From Silanimonas sp965368785 (GTDB lineage Bacteria; Pseudomonadota; Gammaproteobacteria; Xanthomonadales; Xanthomonadaceae), in contig CBDUOG010000007.1 in NCBI GenBank assembly GCA_965368785.1, forward strand, positions 1 to 52,904: DNA of 52,904 nucleotides, written 5' to 3'. The position numbers and the translations under genes were made by a program. The notes under the pieces were generated by a model, which was not told the origin of the DNA, ran no database searches, and saw only the letters and a program-made list of their open reading frames with translations. Shown here piece after piece: positions 33,716 to 43,800 of the stretch (its first letter is position 1; each line of letters begins with the position of its first letter).

Positions 33716-34885
33716 ATGAGCTTTGATCCGCAGATGCGCTCATTCGCATTCTTCTACTTTTTTTTCTACGCCGTATTAGGCGCGTATTCACCCTATATTG
33801 GTCGTTACCTGGAGTCGCATGGCTACTCGGGCTATGTGGTCGGTGGCGTGCTCGCCGTTTGGTATGCAACGCGCATAGTCAGCCCGCCGTTCTGGGCCAG
33901 CCGGATGGACCAATGTGACCGGCCGGGGCGTTGGTTTTTCGCGGCCTGTGTATTAAGCAGCATCAGCTTTGCCGGGTTACTTTTTACTTCCTCATTGCTG
34001 TGGATATACAGCGCCATGATCGGTTTTGGCTTTTTCTATAACGCGATCATGGCCCAGTTTGATGCAATGACTCTGAATGCGCTGCAGGGCCGCGGTGCGC
34101 AGTATGGCCGTGTGCGCGTATGGGGTTCGATTGGTTTTCTAGTGATCGCGGGCTCAATGGGTAGCCTGCTGGATCTAACCGGTGCAAAGGCGCTTGTATG
34201 GCTAACACTCCCGCTACTTGTGCTGATGATTGTCAGCGCCTGGCCACACCGTCAGCGCGAGCCACAGGCACCGCAGATCAATTTGGACTCCGCACGCACA
34301 TTGTTTATGCGACCCGGCGTGCGTTCGTTCCTGTGGATGGCGCTGCTGATGCAGGCTGGCTTTGGCCCGTTCTACGTGTTCTTCAGCATACATATGCACG
34401 ATTACGGTCATAGCGACAGCGTGATCGGTCTGTTGTGGGCGGTCGGTGTTATCGCTGAGATCATCGTGTTTTGGTTTGCCCCACGCATCATTGAAAAAAT
34501 CGGTGCCGGTGGGCTCATTTTCTGGTGCATCGCGGTCACCGCCGTGCGCTGGGTCATTACCGGTTATCTGGCTTCCAGCATGACGATTATGTTGTTTGCA
34601 CAACTCAGTCATGCACTTAGCTTCGCGCTGTTCCACGCCTGCTCTATGGAGCGAATGAGCCGATTGTTCCCGGGTAAAGACGCAATGCGCGGCCAGGGCC
34701 TTTTATACGGTTTTTCCTCAGGCATCGGCGGTGTGGCGGGCGCGCTGATTGCAGCGTTATTGTGGGAGCAGATCAACGGTTCCGCGGCCTTCGTCGGCGG
34801 TGCGATACTCAGCCTGATTGCGTTGGTGGTGTACCGCTTTCGCGTATCCGGGCATATGCAAACGCAGCAATCTGAGCGGCCATAG
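33716..34885 (+). CDS. MFS transporter, HcaT/3-phenylpropionate permease-like
   Basis: 389 residues with about 12 transmembrane helices. The N-terminus FFYFFFYAVLGAYSPYIGRY, then GGVLAVWYATRIVSPPFW and the loop QYGRVRVWGSIGFLV, fit the MFS_1-like group that includes HcaT and LacY-related permeases. In the second half SMERMSRLFPG and MRGQGLLYGFSSGIGGVAGA are also typical. Its substrate cannot be told from sequence; an aromatic acid would suit the nearby catabolic operon but is only a guess. Convergent with the phytase-like gene, 3 bp apart. Confidence 0.88.
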   Translation: MSFDPQMRSFAFFYFFFYAVLGAYSPYIGRYLESHGYSGYVVGGVLAVWYATRIVSPPFWASRMDQCDRPGRWFFAACVLSSISFAGLLFTSSLLWIYSAMIGFGFFYNAIMAQFDAMTLNALQGRGAQYGRVRVWGSIGFLVIAGSMGSLLDLTGAKALVWLTLPLLVLMIVSAWPHRQREPQAPQINLDSARTLFMRPGVRSFLWMALLMQAGFGPFYVFFSIHMHDYGHSDSVIGLLWAVGVIAEIIVFWFAPRIIEKIGAGGLIFWCIAVTAVRWVITGYLASSMTIMLFAQLSHALSFALFHACSMERMSRLFPGKDAMRGQGLLYGFSSGIGGVAGALIAALLWEQINGSAAFVGGAILSLIALVVYRFRVSGHMQTQQSERP

Positions 34886-34888
34886 GAT

Positions 34889-36067
34889 TCATTGACGCGA
34901 GCGCCGGTAGCGAATCAAAACAAACTCATTGGGATCGGCTTCACTCGGATGCCGGGCCCCGGCACTGGGAAAATTATTGTCGTTGACGATCAGAACACTA
35001 CTATCATCAATGGCGAGGATGGCTTCAATCGTTACGTAGGGCAAAGAAAATACCGGGCCAAACCCGGCGATATTCTTTGGATCGGCCACTCGCATCAAAT
35101 CGATTAGGGGCTGCTTGCTCAATGGCGTATTGTGATCGCCGGGCTCAATAACAAATACGCGCTTAATCTTTGCCTGCGGGCCGTGGCCTGAGTCCCCTTC
35201 GATAAGCGCATAGCGATTATTGCCCAGCGCTGCCATATCGCGAACCGCGTAGCTCGCATCGTCCATCACATAACGCCACATGCGTTGTGTAAACGCGTCT
35301 GTATCCAGGCTGTACTCGAGCAGGCGTAAACTGCCGGGCTCATCGCCGAGAACGCTACCTTCAAGCATCAGCAGCAATGCATTAGAGCTCATATCGAAAG
35401 CTAAACTCTCGATACCCTTGCTGCGGGGAATGGGCGTAGGACTGTTAATTTCTGCGCGGCTTGGGTGATCGGGTGAGTACAGAACCTGCCCGGGGCGATT
35501 CAGGTCCGGCAATTCAATCGGCGCGCGCAGCAGCCTTCCGGCAACATCGAAATGCAGCAGAAACGGGCCAAACTCATCACCGATCCAGAAGCTGCCATCG
35601 GCCATGCGCACCATCGACTCAGGATCCAGATCAGCGCCGGTAAGCAGTCGCTGCGGGTCGCTTTCGTTGGTAATTGGAAATCCGATCAAACTCTGCGGAT
35701 CGGACAGGCTAATGAACTCGATTGGGTTCGGGACGATGGCATCTCCATTTTTTGCAGTCCTGAATCGCGGTTGCAACGAATAAATTCGCAGGAGAAAGTC
35801 CGCACTGTTCGCTTTGCTACCAAAGCCATTATCAGCCAGTGCAAAAAAACCACCGCGAGGATTGTGCGCCAGTGCCGAAACCCCCTGCACCGGTTGCCCA
35901 GGAAACGTTTCCGGGCCCCCGTGGCCCGGACTGCGAAATGCGCCGGAAACCGGCCCATCGGCAAAACTGTGCGCGGGTAATTGCGCATAACCCGTCAATT
36001 CCGGATTCTCGACGCCGGGTGCGCAGGCTACCGCGAATAACGCTAGGGTCGCGATAAACAGCCTCAT
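34889..36067 (-). CDS. Phytase-like esterase-domain lipoprotein (PF13449 type)
   Basis: 392 residues. The signal ends in LFAVAC, so Cys15 is probably lipidated. The body is a beta-propeller of the phytase-like esterase family: VQGVSALAHNPRGGFFALAD and NGFGSKANSADFLLRIY, then DLDPESMVRMADGSFWIGDE and FGPFLLHFD, KGIESLAF and YALIEGDSGH. Members are predicted to act on phosphate esters; activity is rarely shown. It shares 4 bases with the GNAT gene upstream, so they are one transcript. Confidence 0.88.
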   Translation of the reverse strand: MRLFIATLALFAVACAPGVENPELTGYAQLPAHSFADGPVSGAFRSPGHGGPETFPGQPVQGVSALAHNPRGGFFALADNGFGSKANSADFLLRIYSLQPRFRTAKNGDAIVPNPIEFISLSDPQSLIGFPITNESDPQRLLTGADLDPESMVRMADGSFWIGDEFGPFLLHFDVAGRLLRAPIELPDLNRPGQVLYSPDHPSRAEINSPTPIPRSKGIESLAFDMSSNALLLMLEGSVLGDEPGSLRLLEYSLDTDAFTQRMWRYVMDDASYAVRDMAALGNNRYALIEGDSGHGPQAKIKRVFVIEPGDHNTPLSKQPLIDLMRVADPKNIAGFGPVFSLPYVTIEAILAIDDSSVLIVNDNNFPSAGARHPSEADPNEFVLIRYRRSRQ

Positions 36068-36516
36068 GACAGCAATCGCTCCATCACAATATTGGCGCGC
36101 TGATACACCGGATGTGTACCCTCATGGACAGCATTGAAACCATACTTGCGATACAGCTTAATCGCCGGCTCTAGTTTTGTGTTGGACACCAGATACACGC
36201 GCTTGGCGCCGATTTCACTGAGCTTTTCAATACACCGGCGAATCAGTAAATCGCCCAACCCCCTACCCTGATACGCCTCGGCTACAGCCATACGGGCTAA
36301 CTCATAAACGCCCTCGCCTTCATGAAACAGGGCGCAAACGGCAACCACCCGATCGTCCTGCAAGAGGCTAAATACGTAGCCACCGGCATCGATAATTCGA
36401 CCGGGGTTGGCGGCAAGCTTGCGGTCGGTATCTTCAATTTGAAAATACTTCGCGATCCACGCTTCATTCAATCGAATAAACTCGGGCAAATCCGGCCGGT
36501 GATTTTCACGAATCAA
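36064..36516 (-). CDS. GNAT family N-acetyltransferase
   Basis: 150 residues. The start is a TTG at 36516 with GGAG 7 nt upstream; no ATG or GTG fits. GNAT motifs are clear: YVFSLLQDDRVVAVCALF strands, the acetyl-CoA loop MAVAEAYQGRGLGDLLIRRC (V-x-x-x-x-Q-G-R-G-L-G), KRVYLVSNTKLEPAIKLYRKYGF. The substrate is unknown. It is first in an operon with the phytase-like lipoprotein gene. Confidence 0.92.
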   Translation of the reverse strand: MIRENHRPDLPEFIRLNEAWIAKYFQIEDTDRKLAANPGRIIDAGGYVFSLLQDDRVVAVCALFHEGEGVYELARMAVAEAYQGRGLGDLLIRRCIEKLSEIGAKRVYLVSNTKLEPAIKLYRKYGFNAVHEGTHPVYQRANIVMERLLS

Positions 36517-36581
36517 AGTTCGACTCCATAACGCACATAACTGGATGTTTCGGGCGGGCTGAAAACGGCAACCCTTGTCTA

Positions 36582-36863
36582 TTAAGTCTGGTAGTACGCG
36601 CCTTTGGGCATGCCGTTGACCAGACTGATGGCGGCCATCATTTTTAGTTTAGGAAAGCCCGCCACCGACGCCTTATGCGATTCAATCGAATCCCATTTTT
36701 CAATCACGACGATTTTCTCAGGTTCCTCCTGACTGCGTAGAATTTCGCACGATGCACAGCCCGGTGAGGACGTGACGTAGGATTTAGCCGATTGCAAAAA
36801 CGTCATGAGCTCTTCGCCCTTGCCACTTGCTGCCTTAAATTCATTGATTCGGGTAATGCTCAT
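36582..36863 (-). CDS. ABM-family monooxygenase/dabb-fold protein
   Basis: 93 residues from the ATG at 36863. Pattern of the antibiotic biosynthesis monooxygenase superfamily (YgiN-like): ITRINEFKAASGKGEELMTF, a CASCEILRSQEEPEKIVVIEKW strand pair, then SHKASVAGFPK. Members are quinol oxygenases or heme-degrading or unknown; catalysis needs no cofactor in many. Likely last gene of the minus-strand set running from 39016. Confidence 0.85.
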   Translation of the reverse strand: MSITRINEFKAASGKGEELMTFLQSAKSYVTSSPGCASCEILRSQEEPEKIVVIEKWDSIESHKASVAGFPKLKMMAAISLVNGMPKGAYYQT

Positions 36864-36924
36864 CAAAACTCTCTTCGTGTTTGTGCTTGTTGAGTTGCGG
36901 GTAAACTTTGAAAAGCTTGCCCAA

Positions 36925-37449
36925 CTAGATTTTTGGTTTCACCGATTGCTGCTCGTTCCAGGCTTGAGCGTACAACGGCATTTGCGGCGACGCACCGGGC
37001 TGCCCGAATGCATGCGCAACCTCTGCCGGGCTAACTGCCCCGCCTTGCTTTGACAAAAAGCGCCCCCTGACCAAACCTAGGGCCACGACTTCGCTACCGC
37101 GAACGAAACGCTGCTCCATAATCACTGCCTTATCGTCCCAGCCAATCAGACGGGTTTCGATAAAAAACTTCTCGAATGGTTCCAGCGACCGGTAGAACTG
37201 CATGTTGGCCGCAACTACGACTGGATACCAACCACGACGCTTGAATTCGGGGAGCATCTTCGAGCGAATCATCAGATCGGTACGACCCAGATCCATCAGC
37301 ACAAAATACCGGCCGTTGTTCATATGCAAAAACACATCAAGATCGGTCGGCCAGACTCGAAACCCGGTTCGACACACGTCGAAATAGCCCAGTGAGCTGC
37401 GAAACTTGCGGCTCAGCCATAAATAAAACAAGCGGAAATATAAGTTCAT
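36925..37449 (-). CDS. Hotdog-fold acyl-CoA thioesterase (THEM6-like)
   Basis: 174 residues. An N-terminal amphipathic segment (LYFRLFYLWLSRKFRSSLG) may bind the membrane. The hotdog core shows the 4-hydroxybenzoyl-CoA thioesterase pattern: RVWPTDLDVFLHMNNGRYF, where Asp and the HMNNG helix start form the active site, then MDLGRTDLMIRS and the strand pair FYRSLEPFEKFFIETRLIGWDD. Similar proteins are called acyl-CoA thioesterase or THEM6-like. It lies 5 bp after the lactamase-fold gene, so it is co-transcribed. Confidence 0.88.
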   Translation of the reverse strand: MNLYFRLFYLWLSRKFRSSLGYFDVCRTGFRVWPTDLDVFLHMNNGRYFVLMDLGRTDLMIRSKMLPEFKRRGWYPVVVAANMQFYRSLEPFEKFFIETRLIGWDDKAVIMEQRFVRGSEVVALGLVRGRFLSKQGGAVSPAEVAHAFGQPGASPQMPLYAQAWNEQQSVKPKI

Positions 37450-37454
37450 CGTAA

Positions 37455-38387
37455 TTAACCGCGTGCCGGAGCCGTCGCCGCGACGGATTCACAGCCGCCT
37501 ACCGCGCCTTGTTCTTCCAGTCGCTGCTCGATTGCCGCGCCAGCCTTTTTTAAATAATCCACATACCCTTGTGGATCAACGAAGGCTTGCGCATCACCGT
37601 GGGCCAATCGCTCCCGCTTTGCAGGCAAACTCATAAACGAACCATGCGATGACAGAAAAATGTCTACCGTAGCGCTTTGCAGATGCTTCCAACTATCACA
37701 GTAATCCCTGGCTATTCCGGGATAGCTTGGCTTGTCCCCAACCAGTACGTATTCGGGCAATACCGACAAACTACAAACCGTCAGCCAGGTTTTCGGTTCT
37801 CCGGCAATCTCAACTTCCCCGCTCCAGCTAGTGCACCCTGGAGTGTGGCCCGGCGTCAGGTGCGCGGTGACCTTGGCTTTGCCAAGCTGGACCGGCTGTA
37901 AATGCGTGATGCGCGCGTCAACCTTGGCCGCAGGAAAACGTACGGCCCAGTCCGGGCTTCGCACACTAGCTGACTCGATGATCGACGCATCGGCGGCGCT
38001 AACCCACAGCTTGCTGCGATTACGCTTTTTAAACAGAGCAACGCCAGCGACATGATCAAAATGTGCCTGGGTGGTGAGAATGATTTTCACGTCCTCAGGA
38101 TTGAAACCCAATTTGCGAATATTGGCCTCAACTAAATCGGCGCCGGACTCCAGCGGCACATCAATCAAAATATGCCCCTGTTTGCTGGTGATCAACAATG
38201 AACTCAATTCAGCGCTGCCTACGTAGTAAAGACCCTCGACAACTGCGAAAGGCTCTATTCGTTCTGACCAGGATGGGGGCAAGCTTGGCGACTCGACGGG
38301 CTGGCTCGCACACGCCGACAGCGCGAAAACAGCTATCGACGCGATTAGCGTGCGAATACTGTCAACAGCCATACTTGGCCTGGTCAT
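37455..38387 (-). CDS. Subclass B3-type metallo-beta-lactamase-fold lipoprotein with Gln at position 116
   Basis: 310 residues; the ATG at 38387 overlaps the upstream stop by 4 bases (an ATG at 38372 is an alternative). Signal with lipobox LSAC, Cys26. The fold is that of B3 lactamases: ILIDVPLESGA, TTQAHFDHVAG with Gln107, His109, Asp111 and His112, TPGHTPGCTSW with His181, and LSSHGS with His248. The first Zn1 ligand, normally His116, is Gln, as in GOB-type enzymes, so zinc site 1 is altered but may still work. It could hydrolyse beta-lactams, or be a related lactonase or hydrolase. Its neighbours (thioesterase, ABM protein, exported protein) do not suggest a resistance cassette. Confidence 0.88.
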   Translation of the reverse strand: MTRPSMAVDSIRTLIASIAVFALSACASQPVESPSLPPSWSERIEPFAVVEGLYYVGSAELSSLLITSKQGHILIDVPLESGADLVEANIRKLGFNPEDVKIILTTQAHFDHVAGVALFKKRNRSKLWVSAADASIIESASVRSPDWAVRFPAAKVDARITHLQPVQLGKAKVTAHLTPGHTPGCTSWSGEVEIAGEPKTWLTVCSLSVLPEYVLVGDKPSYPGIARDYCDSWKHLQSATVDIFLSSHGSFMSLPAKRERLAHGDAQAFVDPQGYVDYLKKAGAAIEQRLEEQGAVGGCESVAATAPARG

Positions 38388-39016
38388 TTTTCAAGTGCAC
38401 CATCAGTATCTAATTTTGCCCGCCCGTAGCAGGTCCAGAACACTGCGCGCATGATCTCAATCTCGAGATCTTGAGAGTTAGGATTCGAATAAACCATGTC
38501 AGCGACCAGCTCAATGAGCGGGCGCGGATGCAGGTTGGCATCGTTGAGTGCTTGCGAGACCTGGTTGATCGCTACCGCTTTATCGACACCATTGTTTTTT
38601 GCGATCAGCAAGTAGAACGGAATATCTACCCGGGCAAAACACACGCGGGCGATATCCAGCGATTTTTCAACGCCAAGCCCTTCTTCCCGCGCGCAGTCGT
38701 ACAGGGCGGTCGCAGCAAAATCAGCGTAGTGTTTAAACTCCCCGGACTTGTCGCCCTTTCGAATACGCTTCAATCGCTGTTTCGTTTCCTTAGAATCATC
38801 ATAAGCCTCGAGCTCTTCGCCGCGCTGTTTTGCCTGAAAGTAGCCCATGCCCAGGAAGTAGGACTGGAACGCCTCGTGCTGGCAATGCAGGAACTTAGCT
38901 TCGATATGCGCCGGAACTTTGGATGTATCCGGGTTCAGAGTTGCCTGCTGTGCGCTGACCGCACCGATTAAACTGCAGCAGAGCAGCGTCGCGACAGTTA
39001 GGAGTTTGAAGTTCAT
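38384..39016 (-). CDS. Exported protein of unknown function
   Basis: 210 residues with a clear signal peptide (LTVATLLCCSLIGAVSA, cut near AQQ). The mature part is mostly alpha helical and charged, with Cys in FLHCQHEA, LYDCAREE, RVCFARVD and TFWTCYGRA-like VFWTCYGRAK, perhaps two disulfides. I know no family. It is the first gene of the cluster that continues with the lactamase-fold lipoprotein (4-base overlap), the thioesterase and the ABM protein. Confidence 0.7.
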   Translation of the reverse strand: MNFKLLTVATLLCCSLIGAVSAQQATLNPDTSKVPAHIEAKFLHCQHEAFQSYFLGMGYFQAKQRGEELEAYDDSKETKQRLKRIRKGDKSGEFKHYADFAATALYDCAREEGLGVEKSLDIARVCFARVDIPFYLLIAKNNGVDKAVAINQVSQALNDANLHPRPLIELVADMVYSNPNSQDLEIEIMRAVFWTCYGRAKLDTDGALEK

Positions 39017-39064
39017 GGATGTTCCTGAGTATTAAAGACGGCCTGAGCAAAAGCGGTGACAAAA

Positions 39065-39988
39065 TTACTTCACATTTGAAACGCCATGGGGCACATGCCC
39101 GGTGGCTACGTGCTGGCGTGCGTTTTCCGTATTCAGCGTTGAGTCGTCAAAGAATATATCGGCACCAAACGCTCGTAAAAACGGGCCTTTATCGCGCCCG
39201 CCCAGGAACAAAGCCTCGTCAAGGCGAACGCCCCATTCACGTAAGGTCAGGATAACCCGCTTATGTGCCGGGGCGGAGCGTGCGGTTACCAATGCGGTTC
39301 GAATTGGCGCATCCTGACCCACTGGAAATGCCTCCTGCAGTCTGTGCAGCGCCGACAGGAAACCACGAAACGGTCCACCAGACAGCGGCTCACCGGCTTT
39401 GCTTCGCTCGTGCTCGGCAAAAGCTACCATGCCCTGCTCTTGGGAAACGCGTTCCGACTCATCACCAAATAAAACCGCGTCGCCATCGAATGCGATACGC
39501 AGCTGCGGATGAACGTGTTCCGGCGCTTTGGACGGCAGAATGGTCGCCGCCGCGACACCGGCTTGTAGCGCACGTCGAACGTCCTCGGCGTGCGTGCTCA
39601 AAAACAGATCGGCACCAAATGGTTTGATGTATGGGAATGGCTCGGAACCGTTGGTAAAGGCCGCGCGCACAATACTCAAACCGTGATGCTCGATAGAGTT
39701 AAAAATCCTAAGGCCCGTATCGGCCGAGTTACGCGAAAGCAAAATAACTTCAATCGGAAAATTTTTGCCCTGCATCCGCTCATTAAGCTGCAGCAATTTG
39801 TGGACCACCGGGAACGCAACGCCCGGACCCAACGGGCTCTCTTCCTGGGCTTTTTGAAACTCAGCATAAGCGCTCAGGCCTTCGCGCTCGAACAGCTCAT
39901 GGCTGGATTCTAGATCGAACAATGCCCTTGACGAAACAGCGACAACCAGCTTTTCGGGCGAGAGTATTGTGGTGATCACAGGGGTCAT
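39065..39988 (-). CDS. 5'-nucleotidase (PF06189 type)
   Basis: 307 residues from the ATG at 39988; an in-frame TTG at 40006 is less likely. Family sequence: LVVAVSSRALFDLESSHELF, EVILLSRNSADTGLRIFNSI, FTNGSEPFPYIKPFGADLFL, RIAFDGDAVLFGDESERV and ALVTARSAPAHKRVILTLREW, ending in GADIFFDDSTLNTE. This HAD-like family matches cytosolic 5'-nucleotidase I (NT5C1) and removes phosphate from nucleoside monophosphates, using the paired Asp in AFDGDAV. Its start is 58 bp from the nadK stop, same strand. Confidence 0.9.
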   Translation of the reverse strand: MTPVITTILSPEKLVVAVSSRALFDLESSHELFEREGLSAYAEFQKAQEESPLGPGVAFPVVHKLLQLNERMQGKNFPIEVILLSRNSADTGLRIFNSIEHHGLSIVRAAFTNGSEPFPYIKPFGADLFLSTHAEDVRRALQAGVAAATILPSKAPEHVHPQLRIAFDGDAVLFGDESERVSQEQGMVAFAEHERSKAGEPLSGGPFRGFLSALHRLQEAFPVGQDAPIRTALVTARSAPAHKRVILTLREWGVRLDEALFLGGRDKGPFLRAFGADIFFDDSTLNTENARQHVATGHVPHGVSNVK

Positions 39989-40046
39989 GCAGCCAGTGTA
40001 ATGCAATCAAATCTCAGCAACTAAGACATTTACCATAAGCCCGGCC

Positions 40047-40823
40047 CTAACTCTCAAACTGCTCGTTGAGTATGCGTTCTTCCAAATTATGATCCGGGTC
40101 AAACAACATGGTGACAGAATGTACCCGCGACTCGTGGACCTTCACCGAAATAACGTCGCGAACTTCATGCGAATCGGCGGTACAACTCACCGGCCGCTTA
40201 TACGGATTGAGCACTTCAAAGCTGACTTCAGTGTCCGAGTGAACCAATGCCCCGCGCCAGCGTCGGGGCCGGAATGCGGCGATCGGCGTAATTGCAACGA
40301 CCCGCGAGCCCAGCGGCAAAATAGGCCCGTGCGCTGAATAGTTGTAAGCAGTTGATCCAGCTGGTGTTGCTACGAGCACGCCATCGCAGACTAACTCTTC
40401 AAGTCGAACTCGGCCGTTAAGCGAAATTCGCACGTGGGCGGTTTGCCGGGTCTGTCGCAACAAGGACACTTCGTTATAGGCCAATGAATGGACCGTGGCT
40501 CCGGACTCAGTCAACGCCTCCATCTCCAGGGGTCGCAATTTCGACGCATGTGCTGCGCGCAGACGCTCAATTAGGCCGTCTTCCCGATACTGATTCATCA
40601 AAAATCCGACCGTACCCAATTTCATACCAAAAACGGGAATCCCAGCGTCGCCGTGACGGTGCAGGGTTTGCAACATAAACCCGTCGCCTCCGAGTACGCA
40701 AAGAACCTCCGCCTTGGCCGGGTCTGCCTCACCATGCACAGCCACCAACTGCTCGCGAGCCTGCTGCGCCTGCGGCGTGTTGCTGGCCAGAAAACTAATT
40801 GCAGGCTGATCAGATAGGGTCAA
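40047..40823 (-). CDS. nadK: NAD kinase
   Basis: 258 residues. The likely start is the TTG at 40823, with AGGA 7 nt upstream; a TTG at 40829 is too close to that site and no ATG fits. It phosphorylates NAD to NADP with ATP. Motifs: LCVLGGDGFMLQTLH with GGDG, GTVGFLMN, YNEVSLLRQTRQ with the Asn-Glu pair, and TPAGSTAYNYSAHGPILP. It is shorter at the N-terminus than the E. coli enzyme (292) and, from memory, close to Xanthomonadales NAD kinases. It follows gdhB by 57 bp. Confidence 0.94.
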   Translation of the reverse strand: MTLSDQPAISFLASNTPQAQQAREQLVAVHGEADPAKAEVLCVLGGDGFMLQTLHRHGDAGIPVFGMKLGTVGFLMNQYREDGLIERLRAAHASKLRPLEMEALTESGATVHSLAYNEVSLLRQTRQTAHVRISLNGRVRLEELVCDGVLVATPAGSTAYNYSAHGPILPLGSRVVAITPIAAFRPRRWRGALVHSDTEVSFEVLNPYKRPVSCTADSHEVRDVISVKVHESRVHSVTMLFDPDHNLEERILNEQFES

Positions 40824-40880
40824 GGGCAAATCCTGAGGCGTCCTTGCCTCAATATTAATCGATTGTGCTCAAAGCGGCGA

Positions 40881-43800
40881 TTAGCGTCCAAGCGCATGAG
40901 CACCGGCCGTCGCGATCTGTGCCAAACGCCGAACTGCAACGGATAAGGTTGCATAGTCCATTGCCCGTAAATTGCGCATATCCGAGAACATCGACAAGGT
41001 ATAGCGCAACGTCGCGTCATCGCGTGACAGCCACTCGCGGACGGCATTCTTCGCCTTATTCTTCTTGGTGCTCGCAGATAGAACATTGGCGACCAACGCG
41101 CGCTGCTGAGCATGCAGGTCGTCGCGCATGACACCACGCGCATGCGCATGCCAGCGCCCTTCAACCGGCAGTAGCTCAATCTGATCGAGCAGCCACTTAA
41201 TATGCAGCACATCGGTCAGCTCGAAATACACACTGGCTACATCATCTAACGCCAACTTGCGTTCGTCGCTCACATCGACCATGTCCAGCACATACCCGAG
41301 ATACGGGATGGCTGCAAATTCACGGGCCAGATCGATTGGGAACCCCTGGTTCTCCCATGACTTAACCCCGTCCAGATAATCCGCACGCGACTCGTTTGGC
41401 AAAAACTCAGAAATCCGACCGCGCAAGCTGCTCATCGCCGGTCCGTAACGCTCAACCATCTGTGCAATCTGCAAGGACTCTCCTGGCTTATTCAGGAGCC
41501 AGCGGGTGAAGCTGCGCAATAACGCCCAGATCGCCTCGTGCGCTCGACTCTGAGCTGACTCAGGAACCGTAAAGTCGAGCGCATCAATGCTCGCCCACCA
41601 CACCCGCGCGTCCAGAATCTCCCGGCTGATCGTATACGCTTTGGCCACCTGCGCCGGTGACGCACCCGTGTCCTCTTGCATGCGCAACATAAATGTCGCA
41701 CCCATGCGGTTAACCATTGAGTTCGTCACTGCTGTGGCAATAATTTCCCGCTTCAGACGATGGTGCTCCATATCTGCCGCGTAACTGTCCTGCAACTTTT
41801 TCGGGAAGTAACGCACTAACTCGCGAGAAAGGAACGGATCTTCCGGCACATCCGATGCTAATAGCTCATTGAATATGACAATTTTGTCGTAGCTCAACAG
41901 CACCGACAATTCGGCTCGCGTTAACCCGGCGCCGCGTGCACGGCGATCCGAAAAATCTGCATCGCTGGGCAAGTACTCTAATGCGCGATCAAGTAAACCC
42001 CGCGATTCCAGCGTGCGAATCAGATGTTGGAAACTACCGAGTCTCGGCGCACTCATCCGCTCCATCAAGCTAATCGCAGCGTTCTGCCGATAATTGTCAT
42101 TGAGTACCAACTCGCCTACTTCCTCGGTCATCTCAGCCAACAACACATTGCGCTGATCGACCTTCAATGCGCCGCGCTGCATCACCGTGTTCAACAGGAT
42201 TTTAATGTTGACTTCGTGATCCGAAGTATCCACGCCTGCCGAGTTATCGATAAAGTCGGTATTAAGCATTACGCCATGTTGCGCAGCCTCAATACGGCCG
42301 CGCTGGGTCAAGCCCAAGTTGCCGCCCTCACCAACGATTCGACAGCGCAGTTCGCCGCCATCCACTCGCAATCCATTGTTGGCGCGATCACCGGCGTCGG
42401 CATGTGATTCTGAAGAGGCTTTAACGTAGGTGCCGATGCCGCCATTCCAGAATAAATCGACCGGTGCTTTGAGAATAGCGTTCATTAGCTGCATTGGACT
42501 CATTTGCTCAACTTCTGCAGAAATGCCCAGAGCACTTTTGACTTCGTTCGTCAGCGGAATGCTCTTTAATGAACGCGCAAATATGCCGCCACCCTTACTG
42601 ATGAGTTCCTTCTTGTAGTCTTCCCAGGAAGAACGCGGCAACTTGAATAAGCGATCACGCTCCGCAAAACTCGCTGCCGAATCCGGATTCGGATCAAGGA
42701 AGATATGTCGATGATCAAATGCAGCCAACAGACGAATATGCTTTGACAGCAACATCCCGTTTCCGAACACATCACCGGACATATCACCGATTCCGACACA
42801 GGTGAAATCCTGTGACTGACAGTCGATATTAATTGCCCTGAAATGCCGCTTCACCGACTCCCATGCACCGCGAGCAGTAATACCCATGCCTTTGTGGTCA
42901 TAGCCGACTGAACCGCCTGAAGCAAACGCATCGCCTAACCAGTAGTTACGCTCAATCGCGAGGCCGTTTGCAATATCGGAGAATGTTGCCGTGCCTTTAT
43001 CGGCCGCAACAACCAAGTATGGGTCGTCTTGATCATGGCGCACGACATCACGCGGCGGCACCACTGCACCATCGACCAAGTTATCGGTAATTTCCAGCAA
43101 GGCGGAAATAAAACGCTTGTAGCAGGCAATACCTTCAGCCAATACTGCATCGCGATCACCACCGACCGGCGAGCGTTTCACAAAGAACCCGCCTTTTGCT
43201 CCGACCGGAACAATCACCGTGTTCTTAACCATCTGCGCCTTAACCAAACCGAGCACCTCGGTGCGGAAATCTTCGCGGCGGTCCGACCAGCGCAGACCAC
43301 CACGGGCAACAGGACCAAAGCGAAGATGCACACCCTCAACCCAAGGAGAGTAAACAAAAATTTCCCGGTACGGACGCGGCTTCGGCAACAAGTCGACAAT
43401 TTTCTCCGGGTCGAATTTGTACGAAATATAGTCGCGATACTCGCCGTCGTAGGCCTGGAAGAAGTTGGTTCGCAATGTCGCCTGAATCACCGCCATAAAC
43501 CCGCGTAGAATGCGGTCTTCATCCAGGCTTGAGACGTGCTCTAAAACGATTGCCAGCGCATCTTCACACGCATCTTCCTGTGCCGCGCGATCCTGAGTGC
43601 ATGCGTTTCCGACCTCTTCGGCGATCGTGTCGAACTGTTCGAGGCCATGGTCCTTTAGCACACAGCGCAAGCCACTGCAGACAGTGTCTGCACGTTCGCG
43701 ATCGCAATCTTCACCACGCGCCGGATCAAATCGTGACTCGAACAACTCGACCAACAGACGAGCTACCAATGGATAACGCAGCAGCGTTTCTTCCATGTAG

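Noticed and set aside
37455..38387. Acquired antibiotic resistance gene
   Set aside because: No mobile element, integron or attachment site is near, and the gene sits in a chromosomal set; only the fold and zinc motif are supported.
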